Shown: positions 9,163-17,940 of the stretch, piece after piece
Layout of the letters: each line of letters opens with the position of its first letter
Numbering within the stretch: the stretch's first letter is position 1
NCBI RefSeq assembly: GCF_000765745.2
Contig: NZ_JRPC02000003.1
Location: 1 to 64,000 of the forward strand
From: Helicobacter apodemus
GTDB taxonomy: Bacteria; Campylobacterota; Campylobacteria; Campylobacterales; Helicobacteraceae
DNA: 64,000 nt
Direction: 5' to 3'
Program-made: the position numbers and the translations under genes
The notes under the pieces: model-generated
Database searches by the model: none
Told to the model about the DNA's origin: nothing
The model's input: only the letters and a program-made list of their open reading frames with translations

Positions 9163-12100
9163 ACACTATTAGTGGATTGCGCAGTATCTGCTTCACAGAT
9201 TCCACATTTTACTAAAATCGCTTTAATAAGCTTTTGGTATTCTTCTATACTCATTCTTATGGTGTTGTATTGCTCTTCTACTTTTTCACATTCATTCACG
9301 ATTTGTTTTTGGATTTCTAGGGGTGGGAGTGGGATTTCAATTTGTTCAATATCTTTTGGATAAACGTGTGGTTGTGCAGCTCCTCTAGCCAATCTATAAA
9401 TATCTTTTTGAATAAATCGCAAAACATAATAAATGAATTTTATATCAAGTTTTGAGTCTGAATTAATAGTAGTGCAATCTGAAGCGAAAATTTCCTCATT
9501 CCAATAATTAACAAATCCAGCATTTGCTCCAGAAGCACTAATTGTAATTGTGTCTTTTGGGCGATTTGAAGTGTCGTGTAAATAAGCATAATCAATCCCT
9601 CCAGCGACAACTTTTATATTGCCTAATCTTACCTGTTTTTGTGTGATAGATTTTCCTTTTGCGATGGTGAGGTTAGGCAATGCCCCTAACTTCACCAGCT
9701 CAAATTGAGAATTTTCAAAAGGATTGCTAAAGATTGTTAGATTTTTAGGATTCAAACTAATTGCCTTGCTAAACTCCACCCTAGAAAAATCCAGCAAATC
9801 CTTACATTGTGTGCTAAAAAGTGTGTAACTATCTTGCTCATTGCTTTGTAAAGATTCCAAAAGATTATCAAGACTTAAGGTGTTGTTAGAATCCTGCTCC
9901 ATAAAGCTTTTGAGTGCGTAGGCTAGTTTGGTGCTGTCCTCTTTATCGCTAGGATTATAAAGCGGGGTTTGGATAAATTTCACAGAATTAATATTTCTTA
10001 AGACTTCTTTTTGCTTTTTCTCCTCATCGCTATCCTCATCACTTTCTTTTAGCTCAGAATCTATAGGTTTGTTTGTAATGTATTTTATCCCCTCATCGCC
10101 CTTGCGATTACTCCAATCATAGCCTAGAAACTTAACAATATTTGCCTTGTTGCTTTTGCCCTCTTTATTTTTATCGCTTGGGCTTTTTAGGATTAGCACT
10201 TTTTCATCTTTGATATAAGCAAAATAAAGCATTTTCTCGCATTCTAGGTCTTTGACTTGATTTAAGAAATTTTGAAAGCGTAAGTTTTCCTCTGCTTTAT
10301 TGTATGCATCGCTTTTTAAAAATTCGCCATATTGCTTTTTATGTGTTTTGGAATCTAAATCTTTAAAAAAGCTAGACTTTTCAAAAAGAGCTTTTTTGTC
10401 GTTTTCACTAAGCTTTTGCTTTTTAAATACTTTAGGCTTTGAAGATTCATAATCTGCTAAATATTCTTTAAAAATACTTGAATTTTTAAGGTTATCCTCT
10501 AAAATTGACTCACGCATAAACTTTTTAAAACTTTCATAATCATAGCCCATAAACTCGCAGTAATTTTTCAAAAAGTTTTCATCGTTAAAATCATCGCTTA
10601 AAGCTTCGTCGCTAAAATTAGAATCTTTAAGCCTAGAAATCAAATCTTCATCGTATTTTTTCACTCTTTTTGCAAATAAAATAATCGTTTGCGTGCCTGT
10701 GCTACCAAAAGTGCGTGAGTTTAGCTCTACAAGGCATAAAAGCTTAAAATGTGCCAATAAAAGCTCTCTTGTTTTTTCATAAATTCCACCTTTTTGCAAG
10801 ATAGACACAGGTAAGATAAGGGCAAAATATCCGCCCTCTTTTAAGAATTGCTTTGCTCTCTCTACAAAAAAGCATTCTATGGCGTTGTTTTTGTCATAGC
10901 TTTTAGAGTCTATGCTTTGGCTTAAGCTAAAGGCATTTAAGGCTTTATCTAAGTTGCTTAAAAAGCCTTTTACAGAATAGGGCGGATTTGAGAGTATTAA
11001 ATCAAAGCTTTCATTTTCAAACTCATCTTTATAATTTTCTTTGATGAAATCTAGGGCATCTTGGAAAATGATTTGTGATTTACTTTCGGGATTGTGAAAG
11101 ATACAAGCGGTTTTTGCGACTTTGCTTAAATCTTTATTCTTTTCTATGCCATAAAGCTTGGCGTTTTGATTATGTGCGATAAATTCGGTTAAAAAGTGTC
11201 CCGCCCCACAAGCAAAATCTAAAATCTTGGCATTATTACTTAAGGTTGGCAAGGAATTAATGATAAAATTTGTAATTGGCGTAGGAGTGAAAAATCTCCC
11301 CTCTGTTTGATGCACAGCACGATTTAAAAATCCCTCAAACAAATCGCCTAAGAATTGGTTATTTTCGCTTTTGCTAATGTAGAAATCTTGGATTAAGTTT
11401 GTAATTTGCACCAAAACCTTAAAATTAATAAAAAATTCTTCTTCGTTTTCTACTTCAATGAAATTAAATTTTTTGATATTGAAGTATTTTTGCTTGTCAA
11501 AGATTTTTTCAATGCTTTCTTTAAACTTGCCTTTGTGTCTTTTAGCAGATTCAAAAAGATGGTCAATTTCACTTTTTTGGACATTGACAACTTTCTTTTT
11601 AAAAAGTGTTTCGATTCCCTTTTCATAGAGATTTAAAAGTCTATCGCAGTAGCTAAAGGGATTATCATAAAAGATTCCTTTGTAGTAAAACTGCAAATCT
11701 TGGGAGTTTTGTATCTCATCAATGATTTTGCATAAAAACAAATCTACAAGGATATAAAAGGTGTTTTCATAATTTCCTATGGCATTATTGCGTAAAATAG
11801 TCGCAAAGCTGTGATAAATACCGCTAATTTCACTATAAGGCACGACCGATAAGTCTTTAAGCGTGTATTTTTCTTTGCCTATTTTGTAGGGTAAAATATC
11901 CTCTTCAAATAAGCCCTTGCTCGTATATGCTAAAGAATAGCTTTCATTCCATACTTTGTAATAATCCTTTGCATTTGCGTTTTTAGAATCCTCAAAACCT
12001 AACTTTTTATCCTCTTCTTTTAAGTCTGCGTTAATAATCTCTAAATGCTTTTGGTTGTCCTTTGTAGTGATGATATGGCTAGTATAAATAAGGCTTTTTA

Positions 12101-12644
12101 GGCTTGGCTCATAATCAAAAGCAAGTAGGCATAAGAAATCTGTCTTATTCACTGCATAGTAGCTAAAAAGCTGTCCGCCATTTTTTAGCATAAGATTCCA
12201 TTCTTTGCTAAATTCCGCACCATAGGTTTTATTTTCTATCAAAATGAGATTCTCAAACTGCTGATTTAGCACCAAAATATCACCATAAACTTGCTGATTA
12301 TGCCCGACTTTAAAGGTGGGTTCTAGGATAATGTGCTTTGGTCCATAGCCTTTGCTTAGAAGCTTGTCAATAGCAATAAGGCAAACAAAATTTTCATTGG
12401 AGCTAAAATTTGTTGTGGTGTTTTTGTGGATAACAAAACCTGTGCTTTGCTTTTCAATGCTTGGATACTCGCCCTCTTTGAAACGAGAATCTAGCGGAGC
12501 GTAAGTAATTTCCCCCTTGTTAAAATCCACTTCTATAAAAATATTTGCATTATTCTGATAGGTTTTTTTGAATATTGTATTTTTATTATTTGCGGTAAAT
12601 CCTAAATAGATTAAGATTTCTTGCAAATTTTCTTTTGCTATCAT
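9147..12644 (-). CDS. type IIG restriction-modification enzyme, phase variable
   Basis: A 1,165-residue fusion of nuclease, N6-adenine methyltransferase and specificity parts. Residues 1-330 hold a PD-(D/E)xK-like nuclease (GD at 121-122 and ENK at 137-139). The gamma-class methyltransferase follows, with motif I ILDFACGAGHFL near 474-486 and the catalytic NPPY at 553-556. The last 200 residues are a target-recognition domain starting FELVKLGALPNLTIAKG and ending in a coiled coil. The frame then enters a run of 13 G and stops after SVGGGG. Such enzymes modify one strand of an asymmetric site and cut unmodified DNA. The start has upstream room for a promoter at 12645-12700. The enzyme should still be made at G13 but with one specificity domain instead of two. 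Confidence 0.88.
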   Translation of the reverse strand: MIAKENLQEILIYLGFTANNKNTIFKKTYQNNANIFIEVDFNKGEITYAPLDSRFKEGEYPSIEKQSTGFVIHKNTTTNFSSNENFVCLIAIDKLLSKGYGPKHIILEPTFKVGHNQQVYGDILVLNQQFENLILIENKTYGAEFSKEWNLMLKNGGQLFSYYAVNKTDFLCLLAFDYEPSLKSLIYTSHIITTKDNQKHLEIINADLKEEDKKLGFEDSKNANAKDYYKVWNESYSLAYTSKGLFEEDILPYKIGKEKYTLKDLSVVPYSEISGIYHSFATILRNNAIGNYENTFYILVDLFLCKIIDEIQNSQDLQFYYKGIFYDNPFSYCDRLLNLYEKGIETLFKKKVVNVQKSEIDHLFESAKRHKGKFKESIEKIFDKQKYFNIKKFNFIEVENEEEFFINFKVLVQITNLIQDFYISKSENNQFLGDLFEGFLNRAVHQTEGRFFTPTPITNFIINSLPTLSNNAKILDFACGAGHFLTEFIAHNQNAKLYGIEKNKDLSKVAKTACIFHNPESKSQIIFQDALDFIKENYKDEFENESFDLILSNPPYSVKGFLSNLDKALNAFSLSQSIDSKSYDKNNAIECFFVERAKQFLKEGGYFALILPVSILQKGGIYEKTRELLLAHFKLLCLVELNSRTFGSTGTQTIILFAKRVKKYDEDLISRLKDSNFSDEALSDDFNDENFLKNYCEFMGYDYESFKKFMRESILEDNLKNSSIFKEYLADYESSKPKVFKKQKLSENDKKALFEKSSFFKDLDSKTHKKQYGEFLKSDAYNKAEENLRFQNFLNQVKDLECEKMLYFAYIKDEKVLILKSPSDKNKEGKSNKANIVKFLGYDWSNRKGDEGIKYITNKPIDSELKESDEDSDEEKKQKEVLRNINSVKFIQTPLYNPSDKEDSTKLAYALKSFMEQDSNNTLSLDNLLESLQSNEQDSYTLFSTQCKDLLDFSRVEFSKAISLNPKNLTIFSNPFENSQFELVKLGALPNLTIAKGKSITQKQVRLGNIKVVAGGIDYAYLHDTSNRPKDTITISASGANAGFVNYWNEEIFASDCTTINSDSKLDIKFIYYVLRFIQKDIYRLARGAAQPHVYPKDIEQIEIPLPPLEIQKQIVNECEKVEEQYNTIRMSIEEYQKLIKAILVKCGICEADTAQSTNSVGGGG
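9150..9162 (-). repeat. poly-G (13) phase-variation tract in the type IIG gene
   Basis: Thirteen consecutive C on the + strand (G on the coding strand) lie exactly between two specificity domains. Counting codons, G13 gives VGGGG-stop, whereas 12 or 15 G reads through into the distal domain. Tracts of this length in Helicobacter and Campylobacter slip at high frequency during replication. Confidence 0.9.
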
Positions 12645-12970
12645 TAAGCTTCCAACTAAATTTTTTGATATAAATATAAGATTATACTAAATCGTTTATC
12701 CAAAAGTTGCTGAATCCAATAAAATATTTTGAAGTTTCATCGCCTCTTTATCCTCTATTTTAAGGTAATTGTTTTTACCATTCTATCCAAAGGCGACTTC
12801 AAATTCACTTTGTCAAATTTACTTAACGAACCAAAATATTTCCACTTACTCATATTTTAAATTCCAATACTAATCTTTTTATTCAAACAAATCCTCTAAA
12901 TCCAAAATATCCCAACTAAGCCTATTCTTACCTAATCTAACTTATAATTTTTACCACATAAGGAGAGTAA
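12645..12970. other. intergenic region with two small minus-strand gene stubs
   Basis: The minus strand has a 32-codon ATG frame at 12755-12853 (MSKWKYFGSLSKFDKVNLKS...) overlapping the tail of another frame that ends at 12879 (NRLSWDILDLEDLFE). Both look like protein ends rather than noise, but no family was recognised. They probably come from a gene once located upstream of the restriction-modification enzyme. The rest is AT-rich and could hold the promoters of the two divergent neighbours. Confidence 0.35.
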
Positions 12971-13606
12971 ATGATAAATGTAATTTTTGATATGGATGGA
13001 ACATTACTTAATAGTGAAGATTGCATTTGTGCTGCAGTTGCTGAAATTCGCCAAGACAAACAACTACCAAAGATTCCAAAATCCACCATACAACACGCTA
13101 TACACACACCCGGCGTTGATTGTGCAAAAGTTTTTTATGATATTGACAATTTTCCCCATAGGAGCTACAAAGTTGGCTTTGAATCATACTTTAAAAAGCA
13201 TTATGAGCAAAGTGCAACACTATTTGAAGGTGTGCGTGAAATGCTCCAAACTTGCAAGACAAAAAATTATTTTTTAGCTCTTGCTTCTAACGCTCCCCAA
13301 GAGAAACTAAAACCAATTTTGCAAAGGCATAATATCGCAGAATATTTTGATATTATCATTGGCACAAATCCTAATATAGAATCTAAACCTAACCCTATGA
13401 TGATTTATTTTATCTTACAAAATGCTCCTTTCAAACAAAGTGTTTTTGTGGGGAATTGTCTTAAAGATGAGGAGGCAGCAAAAAATGCAAAAATCCCCTA
13501 TCTCCAAGCCAAATGGAAAGAAGTTAATACTAAAAATCAGATTCTTCAAAAAAACGAATTTTCCTCAAAAGATGAACTTTTAGCTATGCTTGAAAGGTAT
13601 GAATAA
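12971..13606 (+). CDS. HAD-superfamily hydrolase, phosphoglycolate-phosphatase-like
   Basis: A 211-residue HAD phosphatase. Motif I is FDMDGTLL with the nucleophile Asp7 and acid Asp9; motif II is LASNAPQEKL; motif III Lys lies in SKPNPMM; motif IV is VGNCLKDEEAAKNA, where Asn replaces the usual first Asp of GDsxxD. A helical cap lies between residues 15 and 90, as in the Gph/PgmB group. The substrate cannot be deduced. A strong AAGGAG site lies 6 bases before ATG. The gene stands alone, divergent from the type IIG gene. Confidence 0.85.
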   Translation: MINVIFDMDGTLLNSEDCICAAVAEIRQDKQLPKIPKSTIQHAIHTPGVDCAKVFYDIDNFPHRSYKVGFESYFKKHYEQSATLFEGVREMLQTCKTKNYFLALASNAPQEKLKPILQRHNIAEYFDIIIGTNPNIESKPNPMMIYFILQNAPFKQSVFVGNCLKDEEAAKNAKIPYLQAKWKEVNTKNQILQKNEFSSKDELLAMLERYE

Positions 13607-13768
13607 GGTTTTAATCATTCCAAAATCCAATTTTAGAGCGCAAAAGTTTCCTTTTGAAAAAATCACTACATCTTTAATACGAATTTGAAAGCATTTATTA
13701 GATAAGCAATGTTATTGTGAAGTATAAAAACGCATTTACAGCGATTCCTACTCTATTCCTGCCCACGC

Positions 13769-13833
13769 GATTCTTAAATTAGATTCTTAAATTAGATTCT
13801 TAAATTAGATTCTTAAATTAGATTCTTAGTTAG
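13769..13833. repeat. 13-bp tandem repeat, four exact copies plus one variant
   Basis: The unit GATTCTTAAATTA occurs four times in exact head-to-tail order from 13769 and is followed by a variant GATTCTTAGTTAG. The AGATTCT word is common in Helicobacter spacers, but exact tandem copies are not. The location 150 bases upstream of arsP makes this a possible length-variable locus between strains. Confidence 0.9.
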
Positions 13834-13906
13834 ATCTTTACACATTCCCTTTGACAAAAATATTAAATTTTTAAGCAAAGATAATCATTTTAATTTAATA
13901 TATCTA

Positions 13907-13922
13907 AATATATTGATATATT
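13907..13922 (+). promoter_or_regulatory. candidate ArsR operator upstream of arsP
   Basis: AATATATTGATATATT is a 7-2-7 inverted repeat, followed by further ATATT(G/A)AT repeats just upstream of a TATTAT-type -10 near 13940. ArsR-family repressors bind AT-rich imperfect palindromes overlapping promoters, and an ArsR gene is in the same operon. The match is inferred from position and symmetry; AT-richness makes chance symmetry possible. Confidence 0.4.
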
Positions 13923-13983
13923 GATATATTAATTATTTTATATTATACTTCATTATATTCATTCTAAATACAAAGGATATTCT

Positions 13984-14976
13984 ATGATTTCACACCAAAT
14001 TCTTAATGCCTTACAAAACTTTGTAATATTCTTTGCAGAACTCTCGCTTTTATTTATCAGCATAGATATGCTTGTGGGTTTCCTTAATGCACGTTATGCA
14101 AACACTATCAAAAAGCATTTAAACCTAAATTCTTCAAGCTACCTAAAAGCCATTGTTTTGGGAGCTATCACGCCATTTTGCTCTTGTTCTACCATTCCAT
14201 TTTTTCAAGCCCTCCTACGCAATGGAGTGCATTTGAGTGTGAGCTTCGCGTATCTTTTAAGTTCTCCACTTCTTAATCCCATTATCCTTGCAATGCTCCT
14301 AATTAGCTTTGGAATCGCCCTTACAATGGCATATACAATCTTTGTAGTGGTGGCAGTTTTTTTACTCTCGCTTGCTTTGAAAAATTGCAATTCCACACTT
14401 TTGCTTAAGAGTGAATTTTTCCAAAAAGAAAGTGCAATGTCTTGTTGCTGGGCAAAAAGCACCAATGCACCAAGTCCTATTAAGATTTTAAAAACTCAAA
14501 ATTGTTATACGCAAAGTCCTAAAATCCACATTAAAAGCTTTTCTACGCAAAGTCAAGATTTGAAAATATCTTTTAAATCCACGCTCAATGCAAGTCTTAA
14601 GCAATACAAAAAACTTCTACCCTATCTTGTGGTAGGTATGTTTATTGGAGTTTTGATTCACAATTTCATCCCGCAGGGAAGCTTAGAATCTCTACTGCAA
14701 AATTTTGATTATTTTGGCATAATCCTTGTTGCCCTTGTTGGAATCTTACTCTATATCCGCGTAGAAGCCATTATTCCTATTGGGCTTGGGCTTATCAATG
14801 CTGGAGTGCCACTAGGTGCGATAATGAGTTTTTTAATCGCCGGTGGGGGCTGCTCTTTGCCGGAATTAATTTTGCTAAAGTCAATGTTTAAATTACGCCT
14901 ACTTTTTATATTTGTCGCAATGGTATTAGTAATTGCCGTTGGGATTGGATTTTTGGTTGTGTTACTAGGCTTATAA
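13984..14976 (+). CDS. arsP: ArsP-type permease (YraQ/DUF318 family), likely organoarsenical efflux
   Basis: A 330-residue membrane protein with about eight hydrophobic segments. The signature GAITPFCSCSTIPFF, followed by SSPLLNPIILAMLL, belongs to the YraQ/DUF318 permeases that include Campylobacter jejuni ArsP, which exports trivalent organoarsenicals and gives roxarsone resistance. The second half repeats the motif in modified form (EAIIPIGLGLINAGVPLGAI). A Cys- and Ser-rich loop lies near the middle (SAMSCCWAKST), possibly involved in metal contact. AAAGGA precedes the start by 8 bases. The next gene, 34 bases on, is an ArsR regulator, as in the Campylobacter ars operon, but no arsC or acr3 follows. 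Other members of the family export copper or zinc, so the substrate is inferred. Confidence 0.78.
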   Translation: MISHQILNALQNFVIFFAELSLLFISIDMLVGFLNARYANTIKKHLNLNSSSYLKAIVLGAITPFCSCSTIPFFQALLRNGVHLSVSFAYLLSSPLLNPIILAMLLISFGIALTMAYTIFVVVAVFLLSLALKNCNSTLLLKSEFFQKESAMSCCWAKSTNAPSPIKILKTQNCYTQSPKIHIKSFSTQSQDLKISFKSTLNASLKQYKKLLPYLVVGMFIGVLIHNFIPQGSLESLLQNFDYFGIILVALVGILLYIRVEAIIPIGLGLINAGVPLGAIMSFLIAGGGCSLPELILLKSMFKLRLLFIFVAMVLVIAVGIGFLVVLLGL

Positions 14977-15010
14977 ATTGTATAATATCTTTAAATTTTA
15001 AGGCTATTAA

Positions 15011-15355
15011 ATGCAAAATATAGATGATTTTTTAAGGATTACAGGGGCTATTAATGATGAAAGTCGCGTGAAAATTCTTGCATTTTTGGCATTGCATTCT
15101 AAAAAGCAGGGTATGCTTTGCGTGTGTGATTTACAAGAATCTTTAGAGATGATTCAATCAAGACTTTCAAGGCATTTGAAAATCCTTAAAGATGCAGGGT
15201 TTTTGGAACTTCAAAGGCAAGGGGTATGGGCATATTATGGAATCAAAAAGGATTTAAGCAATTTTTGTAAGGAATCTTTAAAACATATTGAACGTTTAAA
15301 TCTCCCTTTGCCCGAACTCAAACGCATTTCTTTAGAGAATAAATGCCCTAAATAA
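15011..15355 (+). CDS. arsR: ArsR-family metalloregulator
   Basis: A 114-residue winged-helix repressor. Residues 15-90 hold the HTH (SRLSRHLKILKDAGFLELQR). Cys37 and Cys39 in the LCVCDLQ motif of the metal-binding helix match the ELCVCDL signature of arsenic-sensing ArsR proteins, which release DNA when As(III) or Sb(III) binds the cysteines. A further Cys near residue 87 and one near the C-terminus could complete the site. It lies immediately downstream of arsP and probably represses the operon from the palindromic region before arsP. Confidence 0.88.
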   Translation: MQNIDDFLRITGAINDESRVKILAFLALHSKKQGMLCVCDLQESLEMIQSRLSRHLKILKDAGFLELQRQGVWAYYGIKKDLSNFCKESLKHIERLNLPLPELKRISLENKCPK

Positions 15356-15456
15356 AAGCTTATAATCCGCATTCAATCAACAAAATAGCTTTTAAAAACA
15401 AAAATTGATAGAATCTTTGAAAAATAAAAATGCGAATAAACATAAAAGGATTCCAA

Positions 15457-16566
15457 ATGCAACATTTTATAAAATCACTCTTAACTAAATCTCTGTTTTG
15501 TTTTATTTTTATTTCTCATTTATTTGGTACAAGTACCACAGAAATTCCAGAAGTTGATGAAAAGCTCATTGATACCATGCTCTCTCGCCTTATTTATGGG
15601 GCGAAATGTGATGAAATGGCGATGATTTCACATTTTGACCCAAGCGTGCTTTGGGTATATGATAAGGATAAAATAAATATCCAAAAAATCCCAGCTAAAA
15701 TCCGCTATCTCCGATTTGCAGGAAGGATTCTATCAGGGGGTATTGCAAGTGGAAATAGCACTTATACAAGTGCAGATAAAACATTTATCTACACACTTAG
15801 CGGCACAAATTTAGAAGTTAAAAGCATTTGTGATAAACAACAGCTTGTGTTAAAAAATTATGATAAAGAAAAAGAGCCTTACAACCTCAAACTTCGGCAA
15901 AAAGGAGGTAAAGAAATTGCCATTGTGATAAATGTCGCAAATTCTATGAAAGAATATGTCTTTGCGTTTAAAGAAATCGCACCTTTTATAGCTAAACATA
16001 TCCTAGAATATGACAAAGATAGCTACTCTAAAATTACACTTGTGAGTTTTAGCAATTATGATGTGAAAGATTATGATGATGTGTTTATCTCTAGTGAGTT
16101 TGTAGAAGATACCAAAAAATTAAAAGTTGTCAATTCTCAAACAAAACTAGTAAATTATGCCCTTATTCAAGCAATGAGCCATTTTACAAAAGACAATGGG
16201 TTGAAGAAAGAAATTTTTCTTATCACTGATGGAGACCCAAATGACATGAGAAATGTAGAAAAAATGCTCTATCTCACAAAGAATCTTAACCGCAATATCG
16301 TGAAAAATAGCGGCGGCTCTAAGGAAAATTGGGTTACAATCCATACCCTTGCTTTGAATAAAAATCTTGATGCCTTAAAAGAAATCACACTTGCCACAGA
16401 GGGAAATTTCTATGAGCCAAGTAGTGCCTATGAGTTTAAAAAACTGCTTTTAAGGCTAAGTAATAATGGTAAAGATGTAGAACCTAGAGAAATAAATGTG
16501 ATTGTTCCAAGTAAAACACATAAAATCTATGACCCTGATAACCCAGACAATCCACCTAAAAGGTAG
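15457..16566 (+). CDS. secreted von Willebrand factor A-like protein of unknown role
   Basis: The ATG at 15457 follows AAAGGA by 4-5 bases and starts a Sec signal peptide (MQHFIKSLLTKSLFCFIFIS); an in-frame start at 15430 is less likely. Residues from about 160 form a vWA-like domain: IAIVINVANSMKEYVFAF occupies the MIDAS position, where the usual DxSxS is changed to NxANS, and FLITDGDPND supplies the later Asp. The end is proline-rich (DPDNPDNPPKR). vWA domains bind ligands through a metal, but the first Asp is missing here, so metal binding may be altered. Located outside the cytoplasm. No operon partner is seen; its 3' side is a region of broken genes. Confidence 0.65.
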   Translation: MQHFIKSLLTKSLFCFIFISHLFGTSTTEIPEVDEKLIDTMLSRLIYGAKCDEMAMISHFDPSVLWVYDKDKINIQKIPAKIRYLRFAGRILSGGIASGNSTYTSADKTFIYTLSGTNLEVKSICDKQQLVLKNYDKEKEPYNLKLRQKGGKEIAIVINVANSMKEYVFAFKEIAPFIAKHILEYDKDSYSKITLVSFSNYDVKDYDDVFISSEFVEDTKKLKVVNSQTKLVNYALIQAMSHFTKDNGLKKEIFLITDGDPNDMRNVEKMLYLTKNLNRNIVKNSGGSKENWVTIHTLALNKNLDALKEITLATEGNFYEPSSAYEFKKLLLRLSNNGKDVEPREINVIVPSKTHKIYDPDNPDNPPKR

Positions 16567-16619
16567 AATCTTACAAAGGTATGCAGATATAAGCTCTCAT
16601 ACCCCAACATTAGGTTTCA

Positions 16620-17340
16620 CTACGCATACCCATATCTTGTGCGTTGTGCTGCTAAAAAATAAAGCACGGCCAAAAAACTTAGAATCTCCGCCACAATCAC
16701 CGCACCAAAGATTCCATAAACGCCCAAAATTAGAGGCAAAACAAGCATATAAAGCACTTGAAAAACAAAGGTGCATAAAAAGGCGATGAAGGCTGAAATC
16801 ACGCCATTATTAAGTGCAGTGAAAAACGCACTCGCCCAAATGTTAAGCCCCAAAAATATAGGCAATTCCATAGATTCTACAAGCCTCTATGGTAAGGTTT
16901 AGCAAAACTTCATCATAGCTTACAAAAATCCGGCTTAAAGGCTTTGCAAACGCTTGAAGAAAGAGAAAAATCCCCACGCCACACACCGCCATAATAGAGA
17001 GGCTTTTTTCCAACAAACTTGAAAGCTCATTTTGTTTTGTGAGCCATATTGAAAGCTAATGGTTTGAGAACTTGCAATACTATACTCGCAAAAGAGCACA
17101 CAAAAGATGATATTAAGATACATCACAACACCAAAAGCAGCCACGCCCTCCTGCCCCACAAGGCGCATAAGCTGGTAGTCATAGAGGATATTGACAAGAA
17201 GAGCGCGAGAGTTGAGAAACCATTTCAGCCATTCACACAGGTGCGAAGCAATATCACGCTATGCGCATTTATGTCTTGAAGCCCTTGCATAATCTCTAGC
17301 TTTAAAGCCACATTCTCGTGCCTTTGCATAAAATAAATAT
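16620..17340 (-). pseudogene. MATE-family efflux pump, C-terminal half, multiply frameshifted
   Basis: Minus-strand pieces together read like the second half of a MATE exporter: QLMRLVGQEGVAAFGVVMYL (17100-17170) with TISFQYGSQ, then after a frameshift FLGLNIWASAFFTALNNGVI and VYGIFGAVIVAEILSFLAVL up to the stop at 16620. Between 17170 and 17340 the pieces are in yet other frames. No N-terminal half is present here. An isolated N-terminal MATE fragment lies at 23515, so one ancestral gene may have been split by rearrangement, or two copies decayed independently. Not functional. Confidence 0.75.
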
Positions 17341-17384
17341 AGGAAAGCGATTAAAAAGGCAAAATAAAACTTGCTTAATCTCTC

Positions 17385-17415
17385 TTGACAAACACTAAGT
17401 GTAATGATTTATAAT
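17385..17415 (+). promoter_or_regulatory. sigma70-type promoter with embedded inverted repeat (copy 1 of 3)
   Basis: TTGACA at 17385-17390 and TATAAT at 17410-17415 are separated by 19 bp. Just behind the -35 lies ACACTAAGTGT, a perfect 4-3-4 inverted repeat. Near-identical promoters stand at 30520 and 31792. It now faces only a truncated Tat-signal gene. Confidence 0.7.
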
Positions 17416-17436
17416 TACATTTTGTCTTTAGAATCC

Positions 17437-17510
17437 ACGAAGTCCTTTAAGCGCAGAGAGTTTTTAAAAACCTCTACTAGACTTGGCGCAATGGCAAGTC
17501 TAGCAAGCTT
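17437..17510 (+). pseudogene. N-terminal stub of a Tat-exported protein
   Basis: The frame reads KSFKRREFLKTSTRLGAMAS LA, a twin-arginine signal (RREFLK) with a short hydrophobic stretch. It lies 20-30 bases behind a near-consensus promoter. At about 17500 the frame turns into the antisense of an ogt fragment, so the mature part of the gene has been replaced. Many Tat substrates share this signal, so the original enzyme cannot be named. The true start codon is unclear. Confidence 0.5.
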
Positions 17511-17862
17511 GAGCGGACATTTTGGCTATGCCTCTTTGGCAAGCGAGAGTTTGCGCAATCTCCTTGTAAGTTATCGTGCGTCCATAGGGGATTGTGCGTA
17601 AGATTGTCCATACAGATTCTCTAAAGGGTGTGCTTTGCGTGTGAAGTGGAGCTAGAGGCGGAGTGAAATGTGGAATCTCTCCGCTGAAGTAAATCTCTAG
17701 CCATTGTTGCATTTGGGCTAAAATCGGCGTTTGCTCCCGCACACAATCTTTTGGCAATGTAAAATACTTTTGCCCCTCAAACCATAAGCCAAGTAGTGCG
17801 CTTTCATCACTTGCAAGTGCGATTGTGCCAAGCGGTGAGTGGAATTACTGCGTATAAATCAT
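17500..17862 (-). pseudogene. O6-alkylguanine-DNA alkyltransferase (ogt), truncated and nonsense-mutated
   Basis: Reading from ATG at 17862: MIYTQ, then TAA, then FHSPLGTIALASDESALLGL and WFEGQKYFTLPKDC, ending in IPYGRTITYKEIAQ and GIAKMSAQA. This matches the intact Ogt-like protein at 40343-40861 along its first 118 residues, but the sequence stops before the IPCHRV active-site cysteine motif. It is therefore dead by both a nonsense codon and loss of the catalytic end. The breakpoint coincides with the truncated Tat-signal gene on the other strand. Confidence 0.82.
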
Positions 17863-17940
17863 TAAAACTCCACATATAATCAAAGGTAATGATGAAACAA
17901 TTTTGCTCCTAAGCTCCGTTATCCCCGTCTTCTATAATTT

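Larger units (their letters stand above)
13607..13983. other. intergenic region with tandem repeat and arsP operator region
   Basis: No gene is seen. The stretch holds a 13-bp tandem repeat at 13769-13833 and the AT-rich palindromic promoter region of arsP at 13890-13980. Confidence 0.6.

Noticed and set aside
9147..9205. Start of the distal recognition module as an independent protein at 9205
   Set aside because: That start lies inside the type IIG gene and has no ribosome binding site; frame joining at G12/G15 explains the module better.
14205..14465. 86-codon minus-strand frame inside arsP
   Set aside because: Antisense of transmembrane coding sequence with no ribosome binding site.
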